Origin: JAGQRJ01 sp041402045
Lineage (GTDB): Bacteria > Planctomycetota > J058
Length of the DNA: 60,613 nucleotides
Direction: 5' to 3'
Assembly (NCBI GenBank): GCA_041402045.1
Contig: JAWKSZ010000050.1
Location: forward strand, 1 to 60,613
Position numbers and translations under genes: made by a program. Every line of letters starts with the position of its first letter. The first letter of the stretch is position 1. The notes under the pieces are model-generated. The model was given only the letters and a program-made list of their open reading frames with translations, did not search any database and had not been told where the DNA came from. This document shows, piece after piece, positions 45,162-55,341 of this stretch.

Positions 45162-46835
45162 CTACTCGTCGCTTGCATGCGCGGGGGCGGCCACCCGCGA
45201 GGTCTCGGCGCCCGGGGTGTGCGGGTCGACGTTGGGGAACCAGCCGAAGAACTCGGTGAGCTTCGCGCGCCGGCGCTCGCTCATGTAGTCGAAGTTCGCC
45301 CCGCGGTCGATCACCTCCCAGAAGTCCTTGCTGCGCACCGCGAGCAGCTCGTCGCGGATCGAGGCCAGGCGCTCCGGGCGCTCGTGCTCCATGTCGCTGT
45401 AGATCCGGCGCGCGCTGGCCTCGTCCTTGGCGATCAGGAAGTAAGTCGCGAGCCGCGCCTGGGCCTTGCGCACGCCGCGCAGGGTCTTCTCCTGGGCCTC
45501 GGTCTCGGCCTCCTTGTCGAGCTCGAGCAGCTCGTCGAGCAGCCCCGGCGCGCAGGGCAGCCGCGCGCGGTGCGCGGCCTCGCAGATCGAGGCCAGGTCG
45601 TAGGCCGTGGTCTCGGTCACGAACCCCAGCCCCTGGGTGTGGGCGACCTGGCCGTAGTAGCGGAAGTAGCTGGCGATCTCGGCGACCAGCGAGTCCTTGC
45701 CCGCGGTCACCGCCGACTCGACCAGCAGGCGGTACTGGTGGAGCACGTTGTAGGCGGTGCGCACGTCGCCGCGGTTGAGGGTCGCGCGGAGGTAGGTGTT
45801 GAAGAACTTGACCACGAGCCCCACGCCCTGGGTGTCCGCGGCGAGGGCCGCCTCCCCCAGCGAGCGCGTGTTGATCCCGATCAGGTAGCACATGTCCGAG
45901 CTGGTCCCGAGGGCCTCGTTGTAGATCGTCTGGTACTTGCGGAGCACGGTCCACTCGACCCAGCGCTGCTTGAGCACCAGGTCGCGCACCGCCTCGGCGG
46001 AGAGCGCCTGGAAGTCGGGGTTCTCGTTGAGCTGCCCGCCGACGTCGAACCAGTCCAGGGGCAGGTCGGCCTTGGCCCGGGTGTAGCGCACGGCCAGCAC
46101 CCGCAGCGCGTCGACCGCCCGGCAGCTGATGATCTTGTCCTGCTGCGAGGTCGCGGTGAGCGCGATGTCCGCGAGCTGCTCGATCGAGGTCAACATGAGC
46201 TCTTGCGCCTGCTCGATCCGCTCGGGGCGCAGCTTCTCGGTGGCGTTGAACGCCTTGACCTGGATCCGGATCACGATCTTCTCGGGGTCCAGGAAGTCGA
46301 ACACGTAAATGAAGTAGGGGAACATGAGCAGCAGGCTCGCGGTGACGAGGATCACCGCCGCCGCCACCGAGACCCGGGGCAGGAAGCCGTTGCCCACCGC
46401 GAGGCTGACCCACAGCGCGAGCACGCAGGTCACGAGGAAGAAGCCGAACACCACGAAGTTCGTCTTCTCGCGGAAGAACAGCTCGGTCACCCGGGGCGTG
46501 TAGCGGGTGGCGGCGAGCTGGACCACGATCGCCACCACGGTGGTCACGATCCCGAGCACGGCGACCACGGTCTGGGTCAGGTTGCCCAGCGCGTTCTGCA
46601 GCGTCTCCAGGTCGTAGTGGAACAGCAGGTCCAGCGGGCCTAGGTCGCGCAGGGCCTCGGGGCGGTTCACGTACCAGTCGATCAGGAACACGCCGAACAG
46701 GACCACCGCGGTCACCGCCGAGAGCGCCAGGATCGGGGTCAACCACACCTGGCGGAGCTGGCGCCAGGGCGTCTGCCGCGAGCGCGTGTCCGCGCGACGC
46801 ACCTGCTCGGCCCTCAGGATCTGCGAGCGACTCAC
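45162..46835 (-). CDS. DUF2254 membrane protein
   Basis: This 557-residue protein has four membrane helices in the first 190 residues and the family features QLAATRYTPRVTELFFREK and NFVVFGFFL, then a large cytoplasmic helical part (SCRAVDALRVLAVRYTR, VGLVVKFFNTYLRATLN). DUF2254 proteins are predicted membrane proteins without an established role. The GTG start overlaps the stop of the preceding gene (GTGA). The tail (TPGAETSRVAAP) is low-complexity. Confidence 0.83.
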   Translation of the reverse strand: MSRSQILRAEQVRRADTRSRQTPWRQLRQVWLTPILALSAVTAVVLFGVFLIDWYVNRPEALRDLGPLDLLFHYDLETLQNALGNLTQTVVAVLGIVTTVVAIVVQLAATRYTPRVTELFFREKTNFVVFGFFLVTCVLALWVSLAVGNGFLPRVSVAAAVILVTASLLLMFPYFIYVFDFLDPEKIVIRIQVKAFNATEKLRPERIEQAQELMLTSIEQLADIALTATSQQDKIISCRAVDALRVLAVRYTRAKADLPLDWFDVGGQLNENPDFQALSAEAVRDLVLKQRWVEWTVLRKYQTIYNEALGTSSDMCYLIGINTRSLGEAALAADTQGVGLVVKFFNTYLRATLNRGDVRTAYNVLHQYRLLVESAVTAGKDSLVAEIASYFRYYGQVAHTQGLGFVTETTAYDLASICEAAHRARLPCAPGLLDELLELDKEAETEAQEKTLRGVRKAQARLATYFLIAKDEASARRIYSDMEHERPERLASIRDELLAVRSKDFWEVIDRGANFDYMSERRRAKLTEFFGWFPNVDPHTPGAETSRVAAPAHASDE

Positions 46836-49800
46836 CGGTTCCTCCGCTGGGCTTCCTGCACCCGCGCCCGGGCCCAGGCCTCGAGGGCGCGCTCCACCGC
46901 CTCGGCGCGAGCGCGGGCGTCCAGGCGCTGGGGCAGCTCGAGGTCGAGCTCAAGCAGCGCCTCGAGCGCGCGGAGCTGCTCGTCCTGGACCCAGGCCGCG
47001 CGCTCCTTGGCGAGCACCTGGGCCACCCGGTCCCGGACCTCGGGCAAGGGCAAGCTCCGAGCCTCCTTCGCGCTGCGCCAGCGCAGCGAGGGGTTCTCGG
47101 CGCCCAGGTCGCGCAGCAGGCCTTCGAGGCTGCCGTCGGGGTGGGTGCGCTTCCACCACCACACCGCGAACGCGCGCCGGGTGACCCGCGGCTCGAGCTC
47201 GGGGTCGTAGACCACGGCCTGCCCCGAGATCTCCTGCAGCCGCGTCCCCGCCTGCCCGCGCACGGCGGGGCTCGCGTGCTCGAGGCACACGATCAGGAGC
47301 GGCACGAGCTGGGGGTGGGTCAGCCGCGAGAGCACCTCCTCCGACGGCGCGTGCCCCGGCGCCTCGGGCACGGCGAGGTGGCTGAGGATCACCGCGATCG
47401 AGCTCGCGCCGAGCTCGAGGGGCCGGTCGGCGTCGGGGAGCAGCCAGCTCGCGCTCTCCTTGCGGATCTGCGCGTCGCCGTCGCCCAGGGCGCGGACCAG
47501 GATCGGCGCCCGCCCCGGGGCGTAGGGGCTGCGGGCCAAGGCCAGGAACCCGTTGTGCCGCACGTGGGCCTCGGGGCGCAGGGTCAAGCTGTTGATCGCG
47601 GCGACCTCGTCCTCGCGCAGCGGGCGCTCTCCTTGGCCTCGGCGATCAGGCGCGTGGCCCAGGACGCGGTGCTGAAGCTAGTTCTCGATCACCCGCACCT
47701 GGTCCAGCGGATCGACCATGAGCGTGCACAGGGTCTCGACGGTCAGGTGCCCGCCGCGGTGGGCGAACTGCACCGCGATATCCGAGACGTGCAGCCGCGC
47801 CAGGTCGTCCTTGAGCTTGGCCCCCGCCTCGAGCCCGCGGGCGGGGATCGCGAGCACGTCGCCCCGGCTCGCGACCTGGAGCAGGCGCTGGGCCGCCGCG
47901 CGCTGGACCTCGCGCACCGAGTCGCCGAGCTACGCGCCCCAGCGCAGCGCATGGGCGGCGCCCGCCGAGGGCGGGGTTCGCCAGGGCCGTGGTCGCCACC
48001 AGCCGCAGCTCGTCGTTCTGCTGCTCGGAGGCCGCGATCAGGATCGAGAGCGCCGGCCCCTGGACCGCGCCCAGGTCGCCCAGCCCGCGCAGGATCGCGA
48101 GCTGGACCTCCGCCGGCTCCTCGGCGAAGCGCTCGGCGAGCCCGGCCACCGCGCCCTCGCGGTCGAGGCTCAGCGCGGCGACCGCCGCCGCGGCCCGCAC
48201 CGCGGGGCGTGGGTCGTCGAGGGCGGGCAGGACCCGCCCGACGTCCTCGGGGGCGCCGTGGGCGGCGAGCGCGTCGAGGACCTCGATCCGCCCCGGGGCC
48301 TCGTCGGCCTCGAGGGCCTGGTCGAGGACCTCGATCCCCGCGCGGTCGCCGCGGGTCAGGAGCGCGATCGCGGCGGTGCGCGCCACGTGGGCGTCGAGGT
48401 CCCCGATCAGCTCGCGCAGGAGCGCGGCCACCTCGGGGTCGCCCTGGATCGCGCCCAGGTGCCGCAAGGCCTCGAGGCGCACGTGGGGGTTCGGGTGGGT
48501 CAGGCGGTTGAGCAGGTCGGGGACCTGCCGCGCCCAGGCGTCCTGGATCAGCGGGCGCCAGCGCGCGACGCGCACGGCGCGGTCGAGCTCGCCCAGGACC
48601 TCGCTGGCCCGCAGCGCGACCTCGGGGTCCGCGTCCTCGGCCAGGGCGGCGACGGTCTCCCGCGCGGCCTCGCCCGCGGCGAGCAGCACTGCTGCTGCGC
48701 GTCGCCCATACGCGCCGAGCGAAGTGCGCCAGGTCGCCGCGCACGGTGTCGGTGCGCTCTCCGGGGACCGGGTCCCGAGCGCGTAGGCCCCGCGCCCGGC
48801 GGCGATCAGCCGCCGCCCCCGCCGAGGCTCCGCGCCGAGCTCGCCCCAGGGCGCGAGCTCGGCACGGTCGCGCTCTCCGGTCGAGCCGAGGTCACCCCCG
48901 CGCGGTCGGCACGAAGGCCACCCCGGCCCCGACCGGCCGCCCGGCGAGCAGGCTCGAGGCTGGCCCAAGGGCGTCGCCTCGGCGCGGGTCACCCGCAGGA
49001 GCGCCTTGCCCTCGAGGCCACAGCCACGCCCGGCGCCGAGGATCCGCCCGCCTCGACGGCGCTCGATCCGCCCGGCGGCTTCGCCCGCTGCCAGGCGGTA
49101 GGCGAACAGCCCCTTGGCGTCGGCAGGGGGCGGCCAGGCGAACCCGCGGTGCACGAGCCCGCTCGGGTCGCGCTCGGGCAGCGCCGCGGGAGTTGGCCCC
49201 AGCTCGAACGGCGGCCCCCTGGCGCTGACGACGCACGTCGCTGGCAGGGTAGCGCGACCCACAGCACCTCGCCCTGCGGCGGAGCGCAGCCAAGGGCGCC
49301 CAGCCCGGTGACGCACACCAGCCGACCCTCGCCCTGGGCCGGGTAGGGCAAGGGCGGCGGCCCGCCGGTCCTGGCTGGCGAGGAACGCGCGCCAGCGCAC
49401 CTGCCCGGTGGCGCGTCGACGCCCACGACGTGGACCTCCTTGTCCTCGTGCTCGGTGACCGGTCAAGGCGACGACGTCGCCCAGGACCTCGGGGCGCCCG
49501 CTGCCCGAAGTGTCCGGGGAGCTCGAGCTTCGCGCGCGCCTTGAGCTCGGGGAAGGCTCTGCGCCAGCTCGCAGGTCCCCCGCTCGCGGTCGGGGCCACC
49601 ATGCCGCCCTCGTCGGGAGCCGCACCCACACCACCTGGTCCTCGGCGAGGCCCGGCTTCGGCAATGTCCGGCCGGGCGCACGAAGCCGCGGCGCCGCCTC
49701 GCGCAGCAGGGTGCGCCCTCACCCGCCCGGTCTCAGGTCCAGGGCCTGGGCGTGGCTGCCGTCGTGGAGGTAGACCCGCGCGGCGTCGCCGCGAAGCTCC

Positions 49801-50791
49801 GGGCGCGCGCCCGTCGTCCTCGACCTCGTAGTGGCCGGCCTCGCCGCAGACCCAGGCCAGCTCCAACGCGCTCTGGGGCAGCGCCGCCGGGCAGGCTCGA
49901 GCCGCTCCGCCACCGCGCGCGCCGCCTCCCGAGCCTCGGCGGGCCAGGGCGTCCGGGCCTGGGCCACCTCGCCCGCGCCCGAGCATGGCGAGGGCCAGGA
50001 CCTCGAGCCAGGGCCGCTCGCGCTCCCCGCGGGCAGCTCGGGGTAGTCCGAGGAGCGCGTCGAGGTGAAACGGCCGCCGCCAGGCTCGGCGCGCTCGAGG
50101 GTAGGTCGAGATCAGCACGTTGCGCGCGGGCTCGACGCGCGGCGAGGCCACGTGCTCGGCGATCAGGCGCTCGAGGGCGCGGGGTCGGCGCTGTGGGCGC
50201 CGCTGGCGAACAGGCGCTCCGCGGGGCCTCGTGCACACCAGGGCGTAGGCCGCCTGCCCCGGCGGAGGCAGGGCGCGCAGGCGCCGGCGGGCCTCGGCCC
50301 GCAGGCTGAGGTAGGAGCCGTCGCGCTCGACGAGGCTCCATGCGCCCTCGGCCAGGGCAGGTCAACTCGGTCACCGCGCGATCCCACTGCTCGCGCTCGA
50401 GCATCGGTCGACCTGGGTCGGGCGCTCCTGCCCTGCGGGTCGAGGGGAGGTAGAGCCGCTCCTGGGCCTGCGCCCCCGCGGCGAGGGCGCTGCGCCAGGA
50501 GCCCGGCGTGGAGCCCCGCTCCCGCTGCCTCCAGTCCTCCTCCGGCTCCAGGTCGAGGAGGGCGACTCGAGGGCCGCCAGGCGCTGGCTCGCGGCGCGCG
50601 CGAGTTCGGCGTGGGCGACGAGCGCCTTGATCTCATTGACGTTCAGCTTCTCCAGCGCGTCAGCCAGGCGCCGCAGCTCATCCGGCGCGTCTGGATGTGA
50701 GGTAGGCCGGTCGCCGTCGGCAATCGCCTTGATCTTCCGCCCTCGAGAGCGGGGCGAGCGCGTGGTTCATGCGCTCGACGTCGTCGGTCAT
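46832..50791 (-). pseudogene. Large PQQ-propeller/HEAT-repeat protein, many frame breaks
   Basis: An ATG at 50791 opens MTDDVERMNHALAPLS; the frame then shifts repeatedly. Piecing frames together gives an N-terminal helical region (KIKAIADGDRPTSHPD, ALEKLNVNEIKALVAHAEL), then SYLSLRAEARRRLRALPP-type sequence seen in planctomycete PQQ proteins. PQQ-like beta-propeller strands follow at about 49.0-49.9 kb (TGQVRWRAFLASQDR), then HEAT repeats from about 48.7 kb to the end, the last 251 residues of which (46832-47587) are intact. Restored length would be about 1,300 residues. Codon bias stays gene-like in each piece, so this looks like base-calling errors in one real gene. Exact breakpoints cannot be fixed by eye. 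Confidence 0.6.
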
Positions 50792-50808
50792 TCCGCTACC
50801 TGCCAACC

Positions 50809-51750
50809 TTACATAACCGCCGGCCCGCGGGGCGGGCTCAGCCACGCCCAGCAGGCCCTGAAGCTCTCGAGCACCTTGCGCTTGGGCTCCGGGCAGGTCC
50901 ACGAAGCGACAGGTGCAGGAAGTGCGGGCGCGGCCCGCCTGCTGACGGAAGCCGTGGGCCAGGACCAGCGCGCGCAGGTCGCGCGAGGCGCGGGTGTCCG
51001 TCGCCGAGGCAGGTCCAGCCCCAGCTCCGACCCGCGGCGCACCGCGCGGTCGCTGAGCAGGGCCACCCCGCTCGCGGAGGTCGAGACCTCGACCTCCACC
51101 CCTCGGGGTCGTCGGGGGCCTTGCATCGGGCAGCCGCTCGCCAGCCAGAACGGCGGGCAGGTGAGCTCGATCCGCGGCTCGCGGCGGCGCGTCCTCGATC
51201 AGGAACGAGCCGTGGGCCAGGCTCGTGGCGCTCTGGGGCTCGGTGCGGAAGCGGTAGCTGCCCTCGCCCTCGCGCGAGAACGAGGCTGGCCGCGCTCGAA
51301 GCCACGGCTCAGCGAGGTGACCTCGATCTGGCCTGATCGACCTCGCTGACCTTGAGGTCGAGCACCTGCCCGTCGTCGGTGCGCAGGCTGAGGCGCTCCC
51401 CGGGCACGAGGTCGTGGGTCGAGCGCAGGCGCGTGCTCGGGCGTTGAACCCCAGGCGTTGGCGCAGGTCGGCCAGGGCCTCGAGCACCCGGGGGTCGTGG
51501 CGCTGGCGCTGGGCCTCGCTGCGCGAGCGGTCGAAGTCCTGGCGCCGGGAGAGCACGAGGTGCGGGGTCGCCGGGCGGATGCACGCGGGCCCAGGTGTTC
51601 AGCGCGTCCCGCAGAAGGCAGGCGACGCCGCCGGATCCGCACCAGGGCGCGGAAGCGGTCCCAGGCCACGCGCCGCCGGCAGGCGTCGCTGCCGTTGAGC
51701 GCCATGAACGTGGCGAGGCTGGCGAGCAAGGCGGCGGTCAAGAACGCGCC
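50809..51750 (-). pseudogene. PilZ-domain protein, frameshifted
   Basis: The pieces read: an N-terminal hydrophobic helix (TAALLASLATFMALNG) near 51.72 kb, a linker, a YcgR-type N-domain (LVPGERLSLRTDDGQVLDLKV, EGEGSYRFRTEPQSATSLAH), then a PilZ-like core (EVEVSTSASGVALLSD, GSELGLDL). The tail PEPKRKVLESFRACWAWLSP ends at TAA 50809. PilZ domains bind cyclic di-GMP; the usual RxxxR is not clearly readable through the frame breaks. At least four breaks occur. The start is uncertain within about 50 bases. Confidence 0.5.
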
Positions 51751-52251
51751 GGGGCACGTCGTGGACCGGGGACCACAGCCACCTCGGGTTGCCTACGGCG
51801 GATCGCGTCGAGCACCTCCGCCTGGGAGGTGGCCTCGAGCAGCGCGCCAGCGCAGGTCCCGCTTCCAGAGCTGGCGCGCAGCGAGGTGCGCGAGGAGTTG
51901 GTCACGTGCGGTGCCGCGGGTCTTGCGGCGTCATGAGCGGGATCACGATCTGGGTCACGCTCCCGTCCACACCGACTCCGAAGGGCACGCCGTCGGGGAG
52001 ATCCCCAGCGCGGCGACCTCCCGGGCCACGTGGGGCGTCGTGCCGTAAGGGGATCGCGATCCCGTGCTGGAAGCGGTGGACAGCCGGCGCTCGCGCTGGA
52101 GCACCGCGTCGAGCAGGTCGTCGCGGGCGTCCTGCGGCAGCCTCCTCCTCCAGCAGGCGGTCGAGCAAGGTCTCGATCGCGCTGCGCTACAACTCGCCTG
52201 CAGCCCTGGCCAGCAGAACCGCTCTTGGGTGAGCGTGAGGAGGTCCAGCAC
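51738..52251 (-). pseudogene. PTS EIIA type-2 (PtsN-like) domain protein, frameshifted
   Basis: It starts at a GTG giving VLDLLTLTQERF and continues, across several frame breaks, with LLDAVLQRERRLSTA, FQHGIAIP then YGTTPHVAREVAALGI, DGVPFGVGVDGSVTQIVIPLMTPQD and LLEATSQAEVLDAIRRRQP. These are the segments of the PtsN/fructose EIIA fold. Where the phosphorylated His should follow GIAIP, the readable sequence gives Tyr (or Leu in the alternative frame). It would be a regulatory PTS-like domain. Function and the missing His need corrected sequence. Confidence 0.5.
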
Positions 52252-52258
52252 CCCGAGG

Positions 52259-52264
52259 AGTATA
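52259..52264 (-). promoter_or_regulatory. -10-like element TATACT immediately before EIIA gene
   Basis: TATACT on the minus strand is followed by seven bases and then the GTG, with no ribosome site. It is a close match to the consensus TATAAT. Confidence 0.45.
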
Positions 52265-52416
52265 GCCCCCAAACCTCGACTCCGATAAGGGTTGCGTGTA
52301 GCCCTACTGCCAACCTCGCGCCCCACGGCCCGCCCAGCCCGGATACGCTGGCGCGGCGGCGTGGAGGCCGCGGGAATACGCGGGGCGTCGCCCCCGTTCT
52401 CACCTCAGGAGGACGC

Positions 52417-52986
52417 ATGTCGGAGGCCAAGAGGAGCGAGTTCGAAGCGCTCGTCGCGCCGCACCTCGACGCCCTGTTCGGCTACTGCATGCGCCTCGCG
52501 CGCAATCAGCCCGACGCCGAGGACCTGCTGCAGGAAGGGCTCTACAAGGCCTTCCGGGGGCTGGCGGGGTTCGAGCGCGGGACGCACTTCCGGGCCTGGG
52601 TGTTCCGGATCCTGACCAACGCCTGGATCTCCCGGGTGCGCAAGGAGCAGCGCCGACCCACCGCGGTCGACCTGGACGCGGTCCCCGACGTGGAGAGCGC
52701 GGTGCACCAGGAGGTCTACGACGCGGAGACCAACTGGGGCGCGGTCTACCACGAGGTCGTGGACGACGAGGTCAAGCAGGCCCTGGACGAGCTGCCCGAC
52801 GAGTTCCGGCTCCCGCTCCTGCTCTCGAGCCTGGGTGGGCTGCGCTACAAGGAGGTCGCCCAGGCCCTGGACCTCCCCTTGGGCACGGTCATGTCTCGCC
52901 TGTTCCGCGCACGACAGAAGCTCCGGCGCTCCCTGCGCGACTACGCCGCCGAGCGCGGGATCCCCGTCACCGAGGCCACGTCATGA
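52417..52986 (+). CDS. ECF-type RNA polymerase sigma factor
   Basis: This 189-residue protein has region 2 (PHLDALFGYCMRLARNQPDA, EDLLQEGLYKAFRGL, FRAWVFRILTNAWISRVRK) and region 4 (ELPDEFRLPLLLSSLGGLRY, VAQALDLPLGTVMSRLFRAR). An AGGAGGACGC ribosome site precedes the ATG. The stop overlaps the anti-sigma ATG (ATGA). The readable, unbroken frame here contrasts with the damaged block just upstream. Confidence 0.94.
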   Translation: MSEAKRSEFEALVAPHLDALFGYCMRLARNQPDAEDLLQEGLYKAFRGLAGFERGTHFRAWVFRILTNAWISRVRKEQRRPTAVDLDAVPDVESAVHQEVYDAETNWGAVYHEVVDDEVKQALDELPDEFRLPLLLSSLGGLRYKEVAQALDLPLGTVMSRLFRARQKLRRSLRDYAAERGIPVTEATS

Positions 52987-53756
52987 ACTGCGCCGAGTTC
53001 CGCGATCTGCTGAGCCCCTTCCTCGACAGCGAGCTCGAGGTCGACCAGAACGTGGCCTGCCTCAAGCACGTCGAGCTCTGCGCGCCCTGCGCCCGGCGGG
53101 TGAGCGACGAGCGCCAGCTCCACACCCGCCTGGTGGACGCGATCCAACACCCGCTGACCCCCGAGGCCCGGGCGGGGCTCCTGGCCGGGGTGTTCGCCCG
53201 GGTCGAGGCGGAGGACGCGAGCCCGCCCCCGCCGGCCGCGCCCCACAACGGCCGCTGGCTCCTGGCGCTGACCCTGCTGGCGGCGCTCGTCGCGGGCGGC
53301 GCCTGGTTCGTGCGCAGCGACCCGCTGTGCCTGTGGGGGTGCTCGACCCACGACCTCCTGCTCCAGGCCCAGGTCCGCATGCAGGAGCCCCCGCGCCCGC
53401 TGGACGAGGTCGAGCAGGAGATCCACCGCACCGTCGACTACCCCGAGCTCGTGGGCGGTCGGGTCAGCGGCTGCCAGACCCTGGTCTCGGAGGGCTGCCC
53501 CTGCCACCCCCTGGTGCGCTTCACGCTGCCCGACTCCAACGAGATCTGCTACGTCTCGCTCCCGGGGGGCCACGCCCACGTGGGCAGCGAGCGCGAGCTC
53601 CCCGACGGACGGCGCTACGTCGTCGGAGACGGCGAGCTGCGCTTCGTCGGCTGGAAGTGCGGCGACGGCTCGCTCAAGGTGTGCATGCCGACCCCCTGCA
53701 GCAAGCTCACCGACTCGAAGCTGTTCCTGCTCGCGGCGGCGCTGCGCGGCTCCTGA
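52983..53756 (+). CDS. Zinc-finger anti-sigma factor
   Basis: This 257-residue protein has an N-terminal zinc anti-sigma domain with CAEFRDLLSPFLD and the H-x3-C-x2-C site CLKHVELCAPC. One membrane helix lies at about 91-111 (WLLALTLLAALVAGGAWF). The periplasmic part is Cys-rich (LCLWGCSTHD, CQTLVSEGCPCHP, KCGDGSLKVCMPTPC), about ten cysteines, which suggests disulphides or redox/metal sensing of the signal. It is translationally coupled to the sigma gene. Confidence 0.92.
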   Translation: MNCAEFRDLLSPFLDSELEVDQNVACLKHVELCAPCARRVSDERQLHTRLVDAIQHPLTPEARAGLLAGVFARVEAEDASPPPPAAPHNGRWLLALTLLAALVAGGAWFVRSDPLCLWGCSTHDLLLQAQVRMQEPPRPLDEVEQEIHRTVDYPELVGGRVSGCQTLVSEGCPCHPLVRFTLPDSNEICYVSLPGGHAHVGSERELPDGRRYVVGDGELRFVGWKCGDGSLKVCMPTPCSKLTDSKLFLLAAALRGS

Positions 53757-53844
53757 GTCACCTCCGAGGCGAGCGCTCCGCGAGCGCCGGCGTTACCCTC
53801 AGGGGGGTGAGAGGGCCACGTCCCGGCCCTGCACGCGAGGCTCC

Positions 53845-54540
53845 ATGGCTCGACGACCGTCGTCTCGGCTCTCCGACTCCTCGTCCGCCGCTGGGTTCGA
53901 GATCTACCGCGACCCGCGCCGCAAGCGGACCAGCAAGATCGTGACCCTGGGGTTCGCGCTGGTGTTCCTCGCCGCCGCGGGAGTGGGCGGCTACGCCTAC
54001 TTCGCCGACGAGGCCATGATCCAAAACGTCAAGGAGCAAAACGGGCTGGCCACGTTCTCGGCCTACATTCTGGCGCTCAAGGGCCCGCTGCCCGGGGCGC
54101 GCCAGCCCCTGCTGGACGGGCTCAAGGCCGAGTCTCCTGCCCTGCGCGGGGCCTGCGCCCGCGCCTGCGGCAAGTACAAGCAGGACATCATGGTCCCGCT
54201 CCTGGGGCAGCTCGCGATCCAGGACCCGGTGCCCACGGTGCGGGTCGCCGCCCTCGACGGCCTGATCCACAACGGCGAGTCCCTCGGCGTCGAGCGCTAC
54301 CTGTGCCAGGTGCTCGAGGAGGAGGAGGAGCAGGAGGTGCTCGTGGCCGCCTGCGAGACGGTGGCCAAGCTCGACCTGCCGGTGCAGCGCGTGTTCCGCC
54401 AGCTCGTGGACCTGATCCAGGACCACCGGGGTCGGGTGGCCGGCGCCGCGGTGCGCACGCTCAAGACCCTCACCGGCCAGGAGTGGGGCAACGACGCGCG
54501 CTCCTGGCGGAACTGGTACCTCCAGGAATACGGCCGCTAG
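53845..54540 (+). CDS. Membrane-anchored HEAT-repeat protein
   Basis: This 231-residue protein has a short basic N-terminus, one membrane helix (IVTLGFALVFLAAAGVGGYAYF, about 32-54) and then HEAT-like helical pairs (PALRGACARACGKY, VPTVRVAALDGLIHNGE, EVLVAACETVAKLDL, RGRVAGAAVRTLKTLTG), ending NWYLQEYGR. It is probably a scaffold on the outer face of the inner membrane. It is 88 bases after the anti-sigma gene and may share its transcript. A strong hairpin follows. Confidence 0.8.
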   Translation: MARRPSSRLSDSSSAAGFEIYRDPRRKRTSKIVTLGFALVFLAAAGVGGYAYFADEAMIQNVKEQNGLATFSAYILALKGPLPGARQPLLDGLKAESPALRGACARACGKYKQDIMVPLLGQLAIQDPVPTVRVAALDGLIHNGESLGVERYLCQVLEEEEEQEVLVAACETVAKLDLPVQRVFRQLVDLIQDHRGRVAGAAVRTLKTLTGQEWGNDARSWRNWYLQEYGR

Positions 54541-54556
54541 CGCCCGTACACGGCGA

Positions 54557-54580
54557 AGGCCCGCCGGGATCGGCGGGCCT
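54557..54580. terminator. Bidirectional terminator hairpin
   Basis: AGGCCCGCC and GGCGGGCCT form a perfect 9-base stem around a 6-base loop between the convergent genes ending at 54540 and 54604. Confidence 0.7.
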
Positions 54581-54603
54581 CGGTGTCACAGCGAACGCTC
54601 GCT

Positions 54604-55260
54604 TCAGTCGTCGCTGGTGCGCTCGAGGGAGCTCTTGGTCTGGGCCAGGGAGCGCATGAACGAGATCCGAATGTCGAACTTCTCCTTGCCCTCCTTCTGC
54701 TTCTTGGGCTCGATCAGCTCTACGGCGAGCTCGTCCAGGAGGTCCACCGACGCGGTCTTGAGCTTGATCGCCAGGGGCTTGCCCTTGTTGACCTCCTCGT
54801 CCTCGCAGGTGATCACGAACGCGACCGGGAGCTCACCCTCGAAGGCCAGGCCGAAGGGGTAGCTGCCCACGGGGAGCTTCTTCGAGCGCAGCTTGAGCGG
54901 GACCAGGGGCTCGATCGTGCCCAGGGTCGCCAGGTTCTCGTTGAGCATTTCGGTGATGTCGTCGCGGAACATGCCGATGTACTGGTCGATGTCCACGTTC
55001 GGCGGGAGCTGACCCAGCTTGCCTTCCTGCTTGAGGATCTCGGCGATCTTCTGCGGGTTGGTCGGCATGGCCTTGTAGGTGATCTTCACGATCCCCTCGA
55101 GGGTCACCGTCTTCTCCTCCGAGGCGGCGAGCACCTCGGCCACGCCCTGCTTGACCTTCTCCTTGATCTGCTTGGGGTCGATGTTCGGCGGCGCCTGCGC
55201 GACCGCAGGGGCGGCGACGGCGAGCGGCAAGATCAAGGCCAGGACGGTGCGAGCACGCAT
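54604..55260 (-). CDS. Secreted protein of unknown function
   Basis: This 218-residue protein has a signal peptide (about 1-22, cleavage near AQA). The mature part is acidic and Lys-rich, with a helix NIDPKQIKEKVKQGVAEVL then beta-like strands (TVTLEGIVKITYKA, VPLKLRSKKLPVGSYPFGLA, KFDIRISFMRSL). No domain is recognised. GGAG six bases before the ATG supports the start. It is a single-gene unit after the glycosyltransferase. Confidence 0.75.
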   Translation of the reverse strand: MRARTVLALILPLAVAAPAVAQAPPNIDPKQIKEKVKQGVAEVLAASEEKTVTLEGIVKITYKAMPTNPQKIAEILKQEGKLGQLPPNVDIDQYIGMFRDDITEMLNENLATLGTIEPLVPLKLRSKKLPVGSYPFGLAFEGELPVAFVITCEDEEVNKGKPLAIKLKTASVDLLDELAVELIEPKKQKEGKEKFDIRISFMRSLAQTKSSLERTSDD

Positions 55261-55341
55261 GGGAGACTCCTTCAGGGCGCCTCTCCGGCGCCGCCTCACC
55301 CTAGCCTGGGGTCCAGCGGGCGGCAAGCGTTCTCCCTGGGC

